32,653 nucleotides of DNA from Comamonadaceae bacterium UBA2334 (lineage in GTDB: Bacteria > Pseudomonadota > Gammaproteobacteria > Burkholderiales > Burkholderiaceae_C): NCBI GenBank assembly GCA_002344885.1, contig DDUQ01000069.1, forward strand, positions 1 through 32,653. Reading direction: 5' to 3'. A model generated the notes under the pieces. It made no database searches. It saw nothing but the letters and a program-made list of their open reading frames with translations, and was not told the DNA's origin. Each line of letters begins with the position of its first letter. The first letter of the stretch is position 1. Position numbers and translations under genes: made by a program. Positions 23,563 to 31,205 of the stretch are shown piece after piece.

Positions 23563-24900
23563 ATGAAACGTTCTAAGAAACCACTCCCTATCCCGCCTCA
23601 TTTGAAAGATAAATCCATCTTTGATTACATTCCTTCGGTTACAGCGAAAAAAGCGACTGCTGCTGTTAGTGGAGTAGAGCGTGTGAATCAACATGCATCG
23701 CCGAGTTCGGCGGATATTGTGTTGCAGCAATCTCCGATCCAGCAAGCAACGCGCTTTCCGCTGTTTACGAAGGCCAGCAAGCCAGACGCTGAATGGCGTC
23801 CATTCATGTCATCTCTGATTGACACAGTTGCATTGGTCATCGATTTGCGTCATAAGCCCCTGAAGAAACTGGCGGAAAACAATGCTTTGGTAAAGCAGAA
23901 GGGCAACTTCGAGCTTCAAGTTTTGTCCACTGTGAGCAAGAAGATCAAGGCTCGTGTGATGAGCCGCGAGAACCGCGACAAGCTGTACATCGAAGCGTCT
24001 GTGTCCAAGTATTTGACGGGTCAAAATATCGTTGGCCGGGAAGAACTGCTCGACCAGTGCATTGCGTTGATCGACGATGTGCTGCCGAAAATGGGCTTGG
24101 TGCCCACACCGGCTGAGCGTGCTGCCATCAACGCAGGCAATTTCGAGATGAAGCGAATTGACTTTGCCATGCACTGCGACTGTGGGACACCGGATCGTGC
24201 AGTTGCTCTGATGACTGCGTTGCGCAGCTTGATGTTCGCCAAGGCCAAGAACGCCAGCGCCTACGGCATTGAGACTGTGTATGTGAACCAGCACAGCCCC
24301 TACTGGACCCTGCGTTGCTACCGCAAAGACTTGGAAATCTTGAAGTCCAGTCGCGCTCTTCCTCTCAACGTCTACGGGCGTGACTATTTGATGGGCAAAG
24401 TCCAAAACTGCGTGCGGTTGGAGTTGGTGCTGCGCGCCCGTGAGTTGGCTCGTCTTGGCCTCAATGACCCGTCTGCTTGGTCTGTTGACGATGCGCACAA
24501 GCGGATGCAAAAGTGGATCAATCGCCTCACCGATGTGGAAGGCGTATGCCCCTCTGTTGACCGCATCAAAGACTTGCCAGCGGGCATGCAAACCAAGTTG
24601 CTTGGCTGGCTGGCAGGGGACTTGGCGACTTTTGCGCGTTCGCCCTCGACTGAGAGGCTTGCCCACAAAAAAATTCTTGCTGTCACCGGAATCAACATCC
24701 GTGGCGAGCCCAGTGTCGAGCGGCAGCGCAGTGCAACGCTTTGCATCCGCGATGTGTTCCAGCAAGGCATCGGCTTCAAAGACCACGGCCACAAGTGGGA
24801 ACGGCTGCTGAAGGGCGCTGAGCCTGCGGTTAGCACCGTAATCCGGTCGAACAGCAAAGCTGGTGATGCCGCAGGTTCACAGCGCCATGCGCGGTTGTGA
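23563..24900 (+). CDS. Replication initiation protein, phage/plasmid gene II/X family
   Basis: Members of this family nick DNA to start rolling-circle replication of filamentous phages and some plasmids. The 445-residue product has the family blocks: DTVALVIDL (about 92-100), the KYLTGQNIVG block (about 149-158, like the FLQGHN(L/V)xG motif), VYVNQHSPYWTLRCYRKDLEI (about 240-260, split by the catalytic-type Tyr and Lys) and the LVLRARELARLGL helix. A Lys/Pro-rich N-terminal 90 residues is additional. I chose ATG 23563 (GGA 8 bases upstream); the frame is open back to 23332 but overlaps the previous gene. It is followed by two perfect hairpins that could be its origin. Confidence 0.78.
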   Translation: MKRSKKPLPIPPHLKDKSIFDYIPSVTAKKATAAVSGVERVNQHASPSSADIVLQQSPIQQATRFPLFTKASKPDAEWRPFMSSLIDTVALVIDLRHKPLKKLAENNALVKQKGNFELQVLSTVSKKIKARVMSRENRDKLYIEASVSKYLTGQNIVGREELLDQCIALIDDVLPKMGLVPTPAERAAINAGNFEMKRIDFAMHCDCGTPDRAVALMTALRSLMFAKAKNASAYGIETVYVNQHSPYWTLRCYRKDLEILKSSRALPLNVYGRDYLMGKVQNCVRLELVLRARELARLGLNDPSAWSVDDAHKRMQKWINRLTDVEGVCPSVDRIKDLPAGMQTKLLGWLAGDLATFARSPSTERLAHKKILAVTGINIRGEPSVERQRSATLCIRDVFQQGIGFKDHGHKWERLLKGAEPAVSTVIRSNSKAGDAAGSQRHARL

Positions 24901-24994
24901 TCGCTGGCTTTAAGCGCGTTTTTCTGTGGCGGTGGTCCAGAGTGCTTCAGACACGCAAAAACGCTGCCAAAAGCCGTTCTGGTGGCTGGAAATG

Positions 24995-25036
24995 GCATCG
25001 GCACCGAGCAACTTGAGTGATGTTCGGTGCCGATGC
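24995..25036. repeat. Perfect 13-bp inverted repeat with 16-base loop
   Basis: GCATCGGCACCGA (24995-25007) pairs exactly with TCGGTGCCGATGC (25024-25036). No T-run follows on either side, so it is not a standard terminator. Directly after a rolling-circle initiator gene it is a candidate nick-site or strand-initiation hairpin. Confidence 0.65.
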
Positions 25037-25050
25037 ATCAGCCGACGATA

Positions 25051-25068
25051 ACTGTGCAAAAACACAGT
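25051..25068. repeat. Second hairpin, ACTGTG/CACAGT
   Basis: ACTGTG and CACAGT pair perfectly around a six-base A-rich loop (CAAAAA). It lies 14 bases after the 13-bp palindrome and may be part of the same structure. Confidence 0.5.
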
Positions 25069-25199
25069 GCTGTAACGGCGACTTGTAACCGCATGGACGC
25101 ATTTCGGGCAGTAGGCGAGGGCGCTTACCGATACCAATCTGCTGTGGTGAAAAGAAATCGCTGCTGACGGGCACTGTCACATACCCCGGTGGCATCAAT

Positions 25200-26333
25200 C
25201 TACTGTTTGCCGCCAGCCAGTTCCCGAAGGATTTCATCGGTCCGCTGTTCATGTGTCAGGTCTGACTGCACAGCTTGCCTGACTTGAGGAGATGCAACCG
25301 GCGTCTGGGCCACAGGTGGGACTGACTGGATGAACGCCAGCACATCTTTCACCGCCTGCTCACGAGCCGCCCGGTTTTCAGCAACAGTGAAACCACGGGT
25401 GTTGCAGGCTGCGAACTCTCGGTTCCATTCGCCAAAGCCCTGAATCGGTTGGCCGGTTTTGTAGTTGCGTGCTTCACCAAGACCACCGCCTTTCACATCG
25501 GTCAGGAATACCTCAATAGAGCAGTTCTTTGCCGTGACCCCTTGCGGAAAGTAGGTGCGCTGCGTGCTGCCATCGAAGTTGTGATGGGCATCAGGGTAAA
25601 TCTGCCACCGGATGTTGGCCCCGCCACGGTTCAACTCTGTGTAGTACGCCACACATGCATCGGCTGGTGTTCCATCGTCAGCAGCACCCAGCAGCGCCAG
25701 CATGGGGGCTGGCTTGGAACTGCCTCTGTCAAACCGGAATCTGGTGTTGCAGTTGCCTTGGTACAGCGCGACATGACCCGCAAATCTCAAGTCGCCGGTG
25801 ATGACGGATTTGCGAACCATGCCCCACTGCGTCTCAAACGCTGCGGTACCGCCCCGTGAGCCACCCATGTGGAAGATGCGGTTGGCATCAGTTTGCGGAT
25901 GAGTGGCCAGCAGCTTGAGGGCATTCAATGCATCGGCCACATTGGCTGACACATCAACCTGACCTTGGTGGTTGGTGGTGCTGTCAATGCCACGGGGCTT
26001 GAAGCTGTCCGGAATGAACACCGCCACACCCGCCGCGTTCAGCGACTTGGCCCAAACGTCGTAGAGCTTCGGTGTCACACCACCGCTGTCATGGCTGATG
26101 ACCACAGCAGGCAACTTGCCCCCTACCCTTGACGGCATCAGCAAATCACCATAAACCGTGACCGTCTTCGTGTTGTCCAGGTTCTTTCGTACAAACTGCC
26201 AGCGGTCAGGCGGCGTGATGCTCTGGTACTCGATCTTTCCGGTTTGACCACCAGCAAGGGTGTCCAGTGGCGCGGCGATCAGCGTCGAATGAACAACTGC
26301 CATGCAGACCAGCAGGTGCCAAGCGGACTTCAT
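25200..26333 (-). CDS. Secreted dienelactone-hydrolase-like enzyme with shared C-terminal tail
   Basis: The 377-residue product has a signal peptide (about residues 1-20, ending near LIAA). An alpha/beta-hydrolase core follows: VVISHDSGG (oxyanion), nucleophile GGSRGG, acidic GAADDGTP and histidine DAHHNFD. It resembles dienelactone hydrolases, which cleave small esters or lactones. The last ~20 residues (THEQRTDEILRELAGGKQ) recur at the ends of the two upstream proteins. It is the last gene of a three-gene minus-strand operon and overlaps the middle gene by 4 bases. Substrate not readable. Confidence 0.85.
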   Translation of the reverse strand: MKSAWHLLVCMAVVHSTLIAAPLDTLAGGQTGKIEYQSITPPDRWQFVRKNLDNTKTVTVYGDLLMPSRVGGKLPAVVISHDSGGVTPKLYDVWAKSLNAAGVAVFIPDSFKPRGIDSTTNHQGQVDVSANVADALNALKLLATHPQTDANRIFHMGGSRGGTAAFETQWGMVRKSVITGDLRFAGHVALYQGNCNTRFRFDRGSSKPAPMLALLGAADDGTPADACVAYYTELNRGGANIRWQIYPDAHHNFDGSTQRTYFPQGVTAKNCSIEVFLTDVKGGGLGEARNYKTGQPIQGFGEWNREFAACNTRGFTVAENRAAREQAVKDVLAFIQSVPPVAQTPVASPQVRQAVQSDLTHEQRTDEILRELAGGKQ

Positions 26334-27643
26334 TGCTTGCCCCCAGCCAGTTCACGCAAGATTTCCTCGGTACGCTGTTCGTGAGTCATGTCTGAAGGTA
26401 AAGCGGGCCGATTAGGCGGAACAGACTGACTTGTTTGAACTCCCGGTTGATTGAATGTTTGTGCTGACCGCAAGGCATTCCAGTCCCGAGCAACTTCATC
26501 CACATCAGCCATCCAGTTTTGGATGTTGCTGAAAGTAACGACCATCCGGTCGTTTGCGGGATCGGTGTTCCAACCAATCCGCTGGCCGCCCCAGCCACTG
26601 GCCCACGCCGTGTTGGGGACCGCCGGGTTTTCAGTCCAAGTGAAGTAGCCATAGCCGCCAAATGCCTTGCCAAACTTGCGCGAGGCGGGGCTGCCGGAGT
26701 TTCTGATCTGAGTCGAAAGGGCCTTTCGCACAAAGTCACCAAAGCAGCCTTGTTCCTTGCTGCTGCGTTTGACCCAAACGGCAAACCGCATCCAATCGTC
26801 CAGCCGCATGCGAAGGCCGCTGTCTGCCAATCCGTTTTGTTGACGATCTTGCACGTAGAAGCCCGAATGCGCTGCACCCATTGGGTTCAATACCCGTTCC
26901 TGAATCCATTGATTCCAAACGGTGTTGGTGGCCCGGCTCACCATGACACCCAGCACCGTGGGATCGGTGCTTTTGTATGAGAACAACTCGCCCGGTTTGT
27001 AATCCGAGAACACGCCGCGCTGAGCCTTGGCCACGCGGTCTTCCGAAACCAAATTGACCAGATTCAAGTCGCCACGGCTCCATTCCTTGAACTGCTCAGG
27101 CGTCCAGACCGAACTGTCCGGGTTGGGATCGGCTGAACCCGATGCCATGCGCAACAGATCATAGACAGTGGCTGCACCCAAGGCTTTGCCAGCCAGCTCA
27201 GGCATCCAGTCACTGGCTCGGGTGTCCAGTTTCAGCTTGCCCGCGCAGATGGCCTGACCAACTGCCATCGCGGTGACCGTCTTACCCATGGAGTAACCAA
27301 AGTACACCGACTCCAAATCCGCCGGGGCTTTGGTTTCCGAGTACACCACCACATCACTATCCATCAACGCAAACGCTTTGGCGGGTCGATTGGCAACCAA
27401 ATACCGGGCACGGTCAATCACCTGTTGCTCTGATGGGGTGGCCGCACGTTGACGCAACGCCACTTTCGTTGGACTGGGCTGGGTGGTATACCACCACGGT
27501 TTGCCTTTCTTGACCAGTAACCAGCTATCTGGCGCTGATGCTGCACCATCAACATAAGGGTTACTGCTTTGGGCCACAGCCAGGGCAGCACAACCGATCA
27601 AAACCACTCCCACCGATACAACTTTGAAGGCAGAAGTTTTCAT
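26330..27643 (-). CDS. Secreted serine hydrolase, beta-lactamase class C-like fold, shared tail
   Basis: The 437-residue product has a signal peptide (about 1-25, ending ALAVA). Its core is a penicillin-binding/class-C-like serine hydrolase: the SxxK nucleophile motif lies in YFGYSMGKT, and FSYKSTDP matches the Y-x-S/N position. The third element appears as SGWGGQRIGW in place of KTG, so it is more likely an esterase or peptidase-like hydrolase than a classical beta-lactamase. A Pro-rich linker leads to the tail THEQRTEEILRELAGGKQ. It overlaps both neighbours by 4 bases. The fold is unrelated to the dienelactone enzymes, which makes the common tail notable. Confidence 0.87.
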   Translation of the reverse strand: MKTSAFKVVSVGVVLIGCAALAVAQSSNPYVDGAASAPDSWLLVKKGKPWWYTTQPSPTKVALRQRAATPSEQQVIDRARYLVANRPAKAFALMDSDVVVYSETKAPADLESVYFGYSMGKTVTAMAVGQAICAGKLKLDTRASDWMPELAGKALGAATVYDLLRMASGSADPNPDSSVWTPEQFKEWSRGDLNLVNLVSEDRVAKAQRGVFSDYKPGELFSYKSTDPTVLGVMVSRATNTVWNQWIQERVLNPMGAAHSGFYVQDRQQNGLADSGLRMRLDDWMRFAVWVKRSSKEQGCFGDFVRKALSTQIRNSGSPASRKFGKAFGGYGYFTWTENPAVPNTAWASGWGGQRIGWNTDPANDRMVVTFSNIQNWMADVDEVARDWNALRSAQTFNQPGVQTSQSVPPNRPALPSDMTHEQRTEEILRELAGGKQ

Positions 27644-28776
27644 TTCTGGCCCCCAGCCAACTCCCGAAGGATTTCTTCAGTGCGTTGTTCATGGGTCATG
27701 TCTGATGGTGCCACGGGTCTCGCAGTCGAAGTGGCCAAAACAGCAGACCCGGACTGATGCAAGTGCTTGTCAAAGAACGCTGTCCACAGATCGAAGCCAT
27801 TGCCCGGTTTTTGATTCCGACTGCCTGCCGTGACACCGTATTTCATACAAGCTTTACGGTGTTCAGCGAATCCCTCTGTGCTGGCCGGGTAGGACTTGCC
27901 GGTCTTGTCATCGGTGATCGTGCCCTTGTCTGGGTCAACCAAGTTCGCACATTCACGCGGGTTCTGAGGCTGCCCGAAGTATTGCAGTGCATACCAACTG
28001 TCGAAGTGGTGGTACTCATTGGGCATGGCAATCAACTCACCAACGCCGCCACGAGACTTGAACCAAGGCAGCCACTTCTGGCACTTCTCCAACGTGGTTT
28101 CGTCATCCAGCGTGCCGTTGACCAGCAGCATGGGCTTGTTCAGGAAACGGTCACGGCTGTTGCGTTCACCACAGCCCATGTACATCGCCGCATACGCATC
28201 CAGCGGCTGACCGACATGGCCCAATGCGGATGCCACCAAATCGGTGATCAAGCCTTCGCGGTTCAATTCGCGTCCCACTGCGGCACCCATGGACTCACCC
28301 AAGTGTCCGATCTTGTAGCCCTTGAAGCGCGGATCGTCACGGACCCACTTGGCAACCGCCATCACATCAAGCGCCATGTTCAGTGCGTTTGCACCTTTGC
28401 CCAATGATGCGGAGGTGTAGCCGTACTGTGCTCGGGTAATGTCACGGGGCAACCAGTGGTTGATGGCGACACCGTAGTAGCCCTGCTTGGCCAGGTGGTC
28501 GATGTACCACCGCTGCTGAAGAGACATGCCTTCGCTGCCGTGGCTCACGATCACGACGGCCTTCTTGTTCTGGCCCTCTGGCGCAATCACGTAGGCTGGA
28601 ATCGTCAAGGGCTTGCAATTCCAACTGGCTTGACGGTACCAGCCGTTGCACACGGCACTGGTCACTTCCACTTTCGTCAGTCCGTTCGTTGGAAACTCGC
28701 CTTCAGCGTGCGCAACGGCACAGGCAAACGTCATGGTCAAAGTGGCGATCAACGCCCGTTTTGTTTTCTCTCCCAT
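27640..28776 (-). CDS. Secreted dienelactone-hydrolase-like enzyme with shared C-terminal tail (operon leader)
   Basis: The 378-residue product has a signal peptide (about 1-25, ending near CAVAHA). The hydrolase core has VIVSHGSEGM, nucleophile GHLGESMG, acidic VNGTLDDET and histidine EYHHFDSW. It is a dienelactone-hydrolase-like protein distinct from the third gene of the operon. Its end is a Pro/Thr linker and THEQRTEEILRELAGG plus Gln-Lys. ATG 28776 was chosen because AAGGAG lies 7 bases upstream; upstream frame extension runs into the regulator's control region. It is divergent from an XRE regulator, which probably controls this operon. Confidence 0.87.
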   Translation of the reverse strand: MGEKTKRALIATLTMTFACAVAHAEGEFPTNGLTKVEVTSAVCNGWYRQASWNCKPLTIPAYVIAPEGQNKKAVVIVSHGSEGMSLQQRWYIDHLAKQGYYGVAINHWLPRDITRAQYGYTSASLGKGANALNMALDVMAVAKWVRDDPRFKGYKIGHLGESMGAAVGRELNREGLITDLVASALGHVGQPLDAYAAMYMGCGERNSRDRFLNKPMLLVNGTLDDETTLEKCQKWLPWFKSRGGVGELIAMPNEYHHFDSWYALQYFGQPQNPRECANLVDPDKGTITDDKTGKSYPASTEGFAEHRKACMKYGVTAGSRNQKPGNGFDLWTAFFDKHLHQSGSAVLATSTARPVAPSDMTHEQRTEEILRELAGGQK

Positions 28777-28887
28777 TTGGGTTCTCCTTGGTTTTTGCAG
28801 AGTTAACTCGACGAAGAATTCTGCACCACAATGCAGCATTAACTCCGTCGCTATAGACACCTCATTGACGCATCTTTGCGTCAATGA
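28777..28887. promoter_or_regulatory. Divergent promoter/operator region of hydrolase operon and XRE gene
   Basis: A perfect 10-bp inverted repeat (CATTGACGCA at 28863-28872, TGCGTCAATG at 28877-28886) covers the XRE start codon. A second palindrome (CTGCA/TGCAG, 28821-28836) and a repeated TTAACTC (28803, 28839) lie between the two genes. TATAGA (28852-28857) is a possible -10 box toward XRE. The layout fits binding by a helix-turn-helix dimer. Confidence 0.7.
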
Positions 28888-29264
28888 AGTCAGAGGCAGG
28901 CACCACCACAACCAAAGCCAAAGCGGCGTCGGAAAGACACCCGCTGGCGGTGGCGTTTGGTGCGTACCTGAAGGCCGCTCGGATCAAGGCCAACAAGAGC
29001 CAGATGGAACTGGCCTTCGACGCGTCAATTGACCGAACCTATGTGTCGTTGTTGGAGCGTGGGCTGGCCAACCCCACGCTGCTCTTGCTCATGTCGTTGG
29101 CCAAACCACTTGGCATGCCAGCATCGGAGCTGATCGCTGGGTTCGAGGCGCACTTGGCCAACGAGAACATTCGCAAGCCCGTTATCAAACGCCGTAAGAA
29201 CGAGGCCAGTTTGGAAGCCAGTTCTGATCGTCCAAAGGGCTCTCGACGGTCGCCACTTCGGTGA
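28884..29264 (+). CDS. XRE-family helix-turn-helix regulator
   Basis: The 126-residue protein has an XRE/Cro domain (about residues 25-80: GAYLKAARIKANKSQMELAF, RTYVSLLERGLANPTL, LLLMSLAKPLGMP). A basic C-terminal tail follows (RKPVIKRRKNE and a Ser/Arg-rich end). The start codon is inside the second arm of a perfect palindrome, and no Shine-Dalgarno sequence precedes it, so a protein bound there could block its own synthesis. It is divergent from the three-gene secreted hydrolase operon and is probably its regulator (inference). Confidence 0.88.
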   Translation: MKSEAGTTTTKAKAASERHPLAVAFGAYLKAARIKANKSQMELAFDASIDRTYVSLLERGLANPTLLLLMSLAKPLGMPASELIAGFEAHLANENIRKPVIKRRKNEASLEASSDRPKGSRRSPLR

Positions 29265-29325
29265 GGGTTTCGCGCTGGTTATGCGTACTGGTTCTGTGTT
29301 GGCTTTGTGCTGGTTGAATGAGCAG

Positions 29326-29868
29326 TTATCCAGCCAAAACCGTGACACGCAGACCATCGGAAATGCCAGCGTCAACCACGACACCATGCAAGACCATTGG
29401 CGGCGCGTTTAAGCGGCTCTGAAGCCGGTTTCTGGCCGTTCTGGCGGTATCGCTTCCACTGGCATTTCTGCTGGCGCTGTTGACCATTGCATCGGTCACA
29501 GCGGCAAACACTCGGCAGTCATCCAGACTCAATGACTCTTGATTGCCACTGACCACCACCAATACAGCGTTGAACGGATAGTGATGCTGGGCCAACACGT
29601 CACCACACTGTTTGACCACCGCATCCACATCAAGACCGTTGAACACCGAACACACAGGCGGCGCATCGCCAATGGCGCTCAATACATTGCACATGTCGGT
29701 CAAGTCGATCTGAAGCAAGGCACTTTCTTCCAATGCAGCCAGAAGGTCATGTTGAACTGGGTGGCTGTGAGTGCCATGTCCATCACCCGGTAGACAGGCT
29801 GACACCGGGGCCAGCACCAATCCACCGAGTGCACGTAGTACCTGCCGCCGTACAGGATCGGTGGTCAT
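29326..29868 (-). CDS. Tat-type lipoprotein with FtsZ C-terminal-domain-like region
   Basis: The 180-residue product begins with a twin-arginine-like signal (RRQVLRALGG) and lipobox VSAC (Cys25), so a lipoprotein is likely. The second half resembles the C-terminal domain of FtsZ/tubulin. AVLVVVSGNQESLSLDD lines up with the FtsZ GVLVNITGGxDLTLFE block. The end GVVVDAGISDGLRVTVLAG lines up with GAVIDEELGDEIRVTVIAT. No GTP-binding domain is present. The start overlaps the peptidase stop by 4 bases. The likeness is from memory of FtsZ sequences and needs structure comparison. No known family gives a function. Confidence 0.55.
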   Translation of the reverse strand: MTTDPVRRQVLRALGGLVLAPVSACLPGDGHGTHSHPVQHDLLAALEESALLQIDLTDMCNVLSAIGDAPPVCSVFNGLDVDAVVKQCGDVLAQHHYPFNAVLVVVSGNQESLSLDDCRVFAAVTDAMVNSASRNASGSDTARTARNRLQSRLNAPPMVLHGVVVDAGISDGLRVTVLAG

Positions 29869-30623
29869 CGCAGCCTCACGCGTACGGCAGCTAGGAGCTT
29901 GATTTCCTCAGCTGGCCATTCGACGGCCTCATAGAGCCACGTCACCGGCTTGGCTTTACCTTTGCAATCGGTGCCAACCAAGTTGCACTTGGGCAGCCGT
30001 GTACCGTCACCAGTGGTGGGCAGTTTCAGTCGGGCGTTGTGTGTCGTGAAGCTGGGTTCTGAACCGCTGGGGTCGAGCAGTAATAAAGTGTCTGGCACAT
30101 GCGATTTATCGCTCAGAACGGCACCCTCCACACCGACACCCAGCGTCCAATGTTTCGTCTTGCTGTGCTTGACCGAAGCCACCGCAATCGCGACCAGTTC
30201 ACCGGCCATTAGCCAGTTCGCGGCTTGGCCGTCTAAGTTGTCTTCTACCTCAAACTTTGAGGTCAGTTCAATCGGCAGTTCGAGGTCATCGAATAGTTGC
30301 ACCCACTCCAGCGCATGAACCCCAGTGAAGTAGGTGTGGCCGTAAGTTGTCCAGATTTCCGCAGCGACACCGTACTTGCGTCGGGCCATGTCGTGCAGGG
30401 CACTCGGTTTCGCCAGTCCAAAGATGGCCACGATCATGGCGACAAGGTGGATGCCACATGCAGCATCAAGGTCACTTTGTTTCATGAACGGTCTGACGGG
30501 TTTAGCCCTTTGCCCATTGACTGTTAGCACCGGGCCAGTGATGAATCCCGGAAAAACACGCTGGAACCGATAGGCCACCACTTGCTTGGATGGCTTTGCA
30601 GCTTTTTGCTTCGCGGTTGCCAT
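29865..30623 (-). CDS. C39/papain-like cysteine peptidase candidate
   Basis: The 252-residue cytoplasmic protein (no signal) has a Q-x6-C core (Gln49, Cys56 in SDLDAACGIHLVAM), a histidine in TKHWTLGVGVEG (His158) and an aspartate in LLLLDPSG (Asp184). This order and spacing are typical of bacterial C39-like and other papain-fold peptidases or transferases. Close family unknown to me. It overlaps the upstream small gene by one base and the lipoprotein gene by 4 bases, so all three are co-translated. A catalytic role on the FtsZ-like partner is a guess. Confidence 0.65.
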   Translation of the reverse strand: MATAKQKAAKPSKQVVAYRFQRVFPGFITGPVLTVNGQRAKPVRPFMKQSDLDAACGIHLVAMIVAIFGLAKPSALHDMARRKYGVAAEIWTTYGHTYFTGVHALEWVQLFDDLELPIELTSKFEVEDNLDGQAANWLMAGELVAIAVASVKHSKTKHWTLGVGVEGAVLSDKSHVPDTLLLLDPSGSEPSFTTHNARLKLPTTGDGTRLPKCNLVGTDCKGKAKPVTWLYEAVEWPAEEIKLLAAVRVRLR

Positions 30624-31039
30624 CAGTAATCTTCCGGCAACAGGAGCGTGGTGCAGTGGCGAACACCGTTGTCATCTGCTGCGTCTGTGATGATCCAAAC
30701 GGTGGGCAAGCTTGAACGTCTGGACCGGGGCGTGGCGCGGAGCTTTTCAGCATCGACCAGTCTGTAAACCGACAGGATGCGTGATCCATCTTCAACCGCC
30801 ATGTCGTTCAGTGCTGCGTCTTCTGGATCGGTATCGCCCCAATCGCCATGCACATGTCGGGCAATCAAGCTGGCGGCACTGCGTTGATACTGCTGGAGCA
30901 GTGCCAGTGCTGCAGGCGTGGCCACGATTTGACCCAACCGAAACTTGGCTGCGTTGGTGATGACGGTGACGGCGGGTTGGGCTGGAGCATTGAGGGTGTC
31001 CGTGGCACGAACAGAACCGGACTCGGTGGTGGAAGGCAT
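30623..31039 (-). CDS. Plasmid-related conserved protein of unknown function
   Basis: The 138-residue product has a central block FRLGQIVATPAALALLQQY, then ARHVHGDWGDTDPEDAALND, and ends in TTLLLPEDY. It belongs to a small protein type often annotated only as plasmid-related and found on plasmids and integrative elements (memory). ATG 31039 has AAGGAGAG just upstream; a longer frame to 31117 lacks a site. No catalytic motif is seen. It is the second gene of the 31985-29326 operon. Confidence 0.75.
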   Translation of the reverse strand: MPSTTESGSVRATDTLNAPAQPAVTVITNAAKFRLGQIVATPAALALLQQYQRSAASLIARHVHGDWGDTDPEDAALNDMAVEDGSRILSVYRLVDAEKLRATPRSRRSSLPTVWIITDAADDNGVRHCTTLLLPEDY

Positions 31040-31205
31040 GGCTTTCTCTCCTTGGTGGTTGGAACAAAACAGAACGGAACGAAATTCAGAAACGAACAGG
31101 CGTGCGTGAACCTCCAAGCACAGGGGCCGGATGGAAAAAGCACGTACAGGGAAATCAACAGGTCAGAGGCTGTTTGTCACGGACTGACCAACGAACGAAA
31201 CAGCG

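Larger units (their letters stand above)
24901..25199. other. Non-coding stretch after the replication gene, origin candidate
   Basis: It lies between convergent genes. It holds the two hairpins listed below. The rest shows GGTGGCATC at 25189-25197, also present at 23421-23429, each near a TGTCAC site. No gene seen. Confidence 0.5.

Noticed and set aside
24901..25199. Hairpins as a bidirectional terminator between convergent genes
   Set aside because: No T-run follows either stem, so termination is not the better reading, although it cannot be excluded.
31040..31205. GAAC/GTTC-rich runs in the gap between two cassette genes as a repeat array
   Set aside because: Unit length and spacing are irregular; low-complexity sequence is enough explanation.
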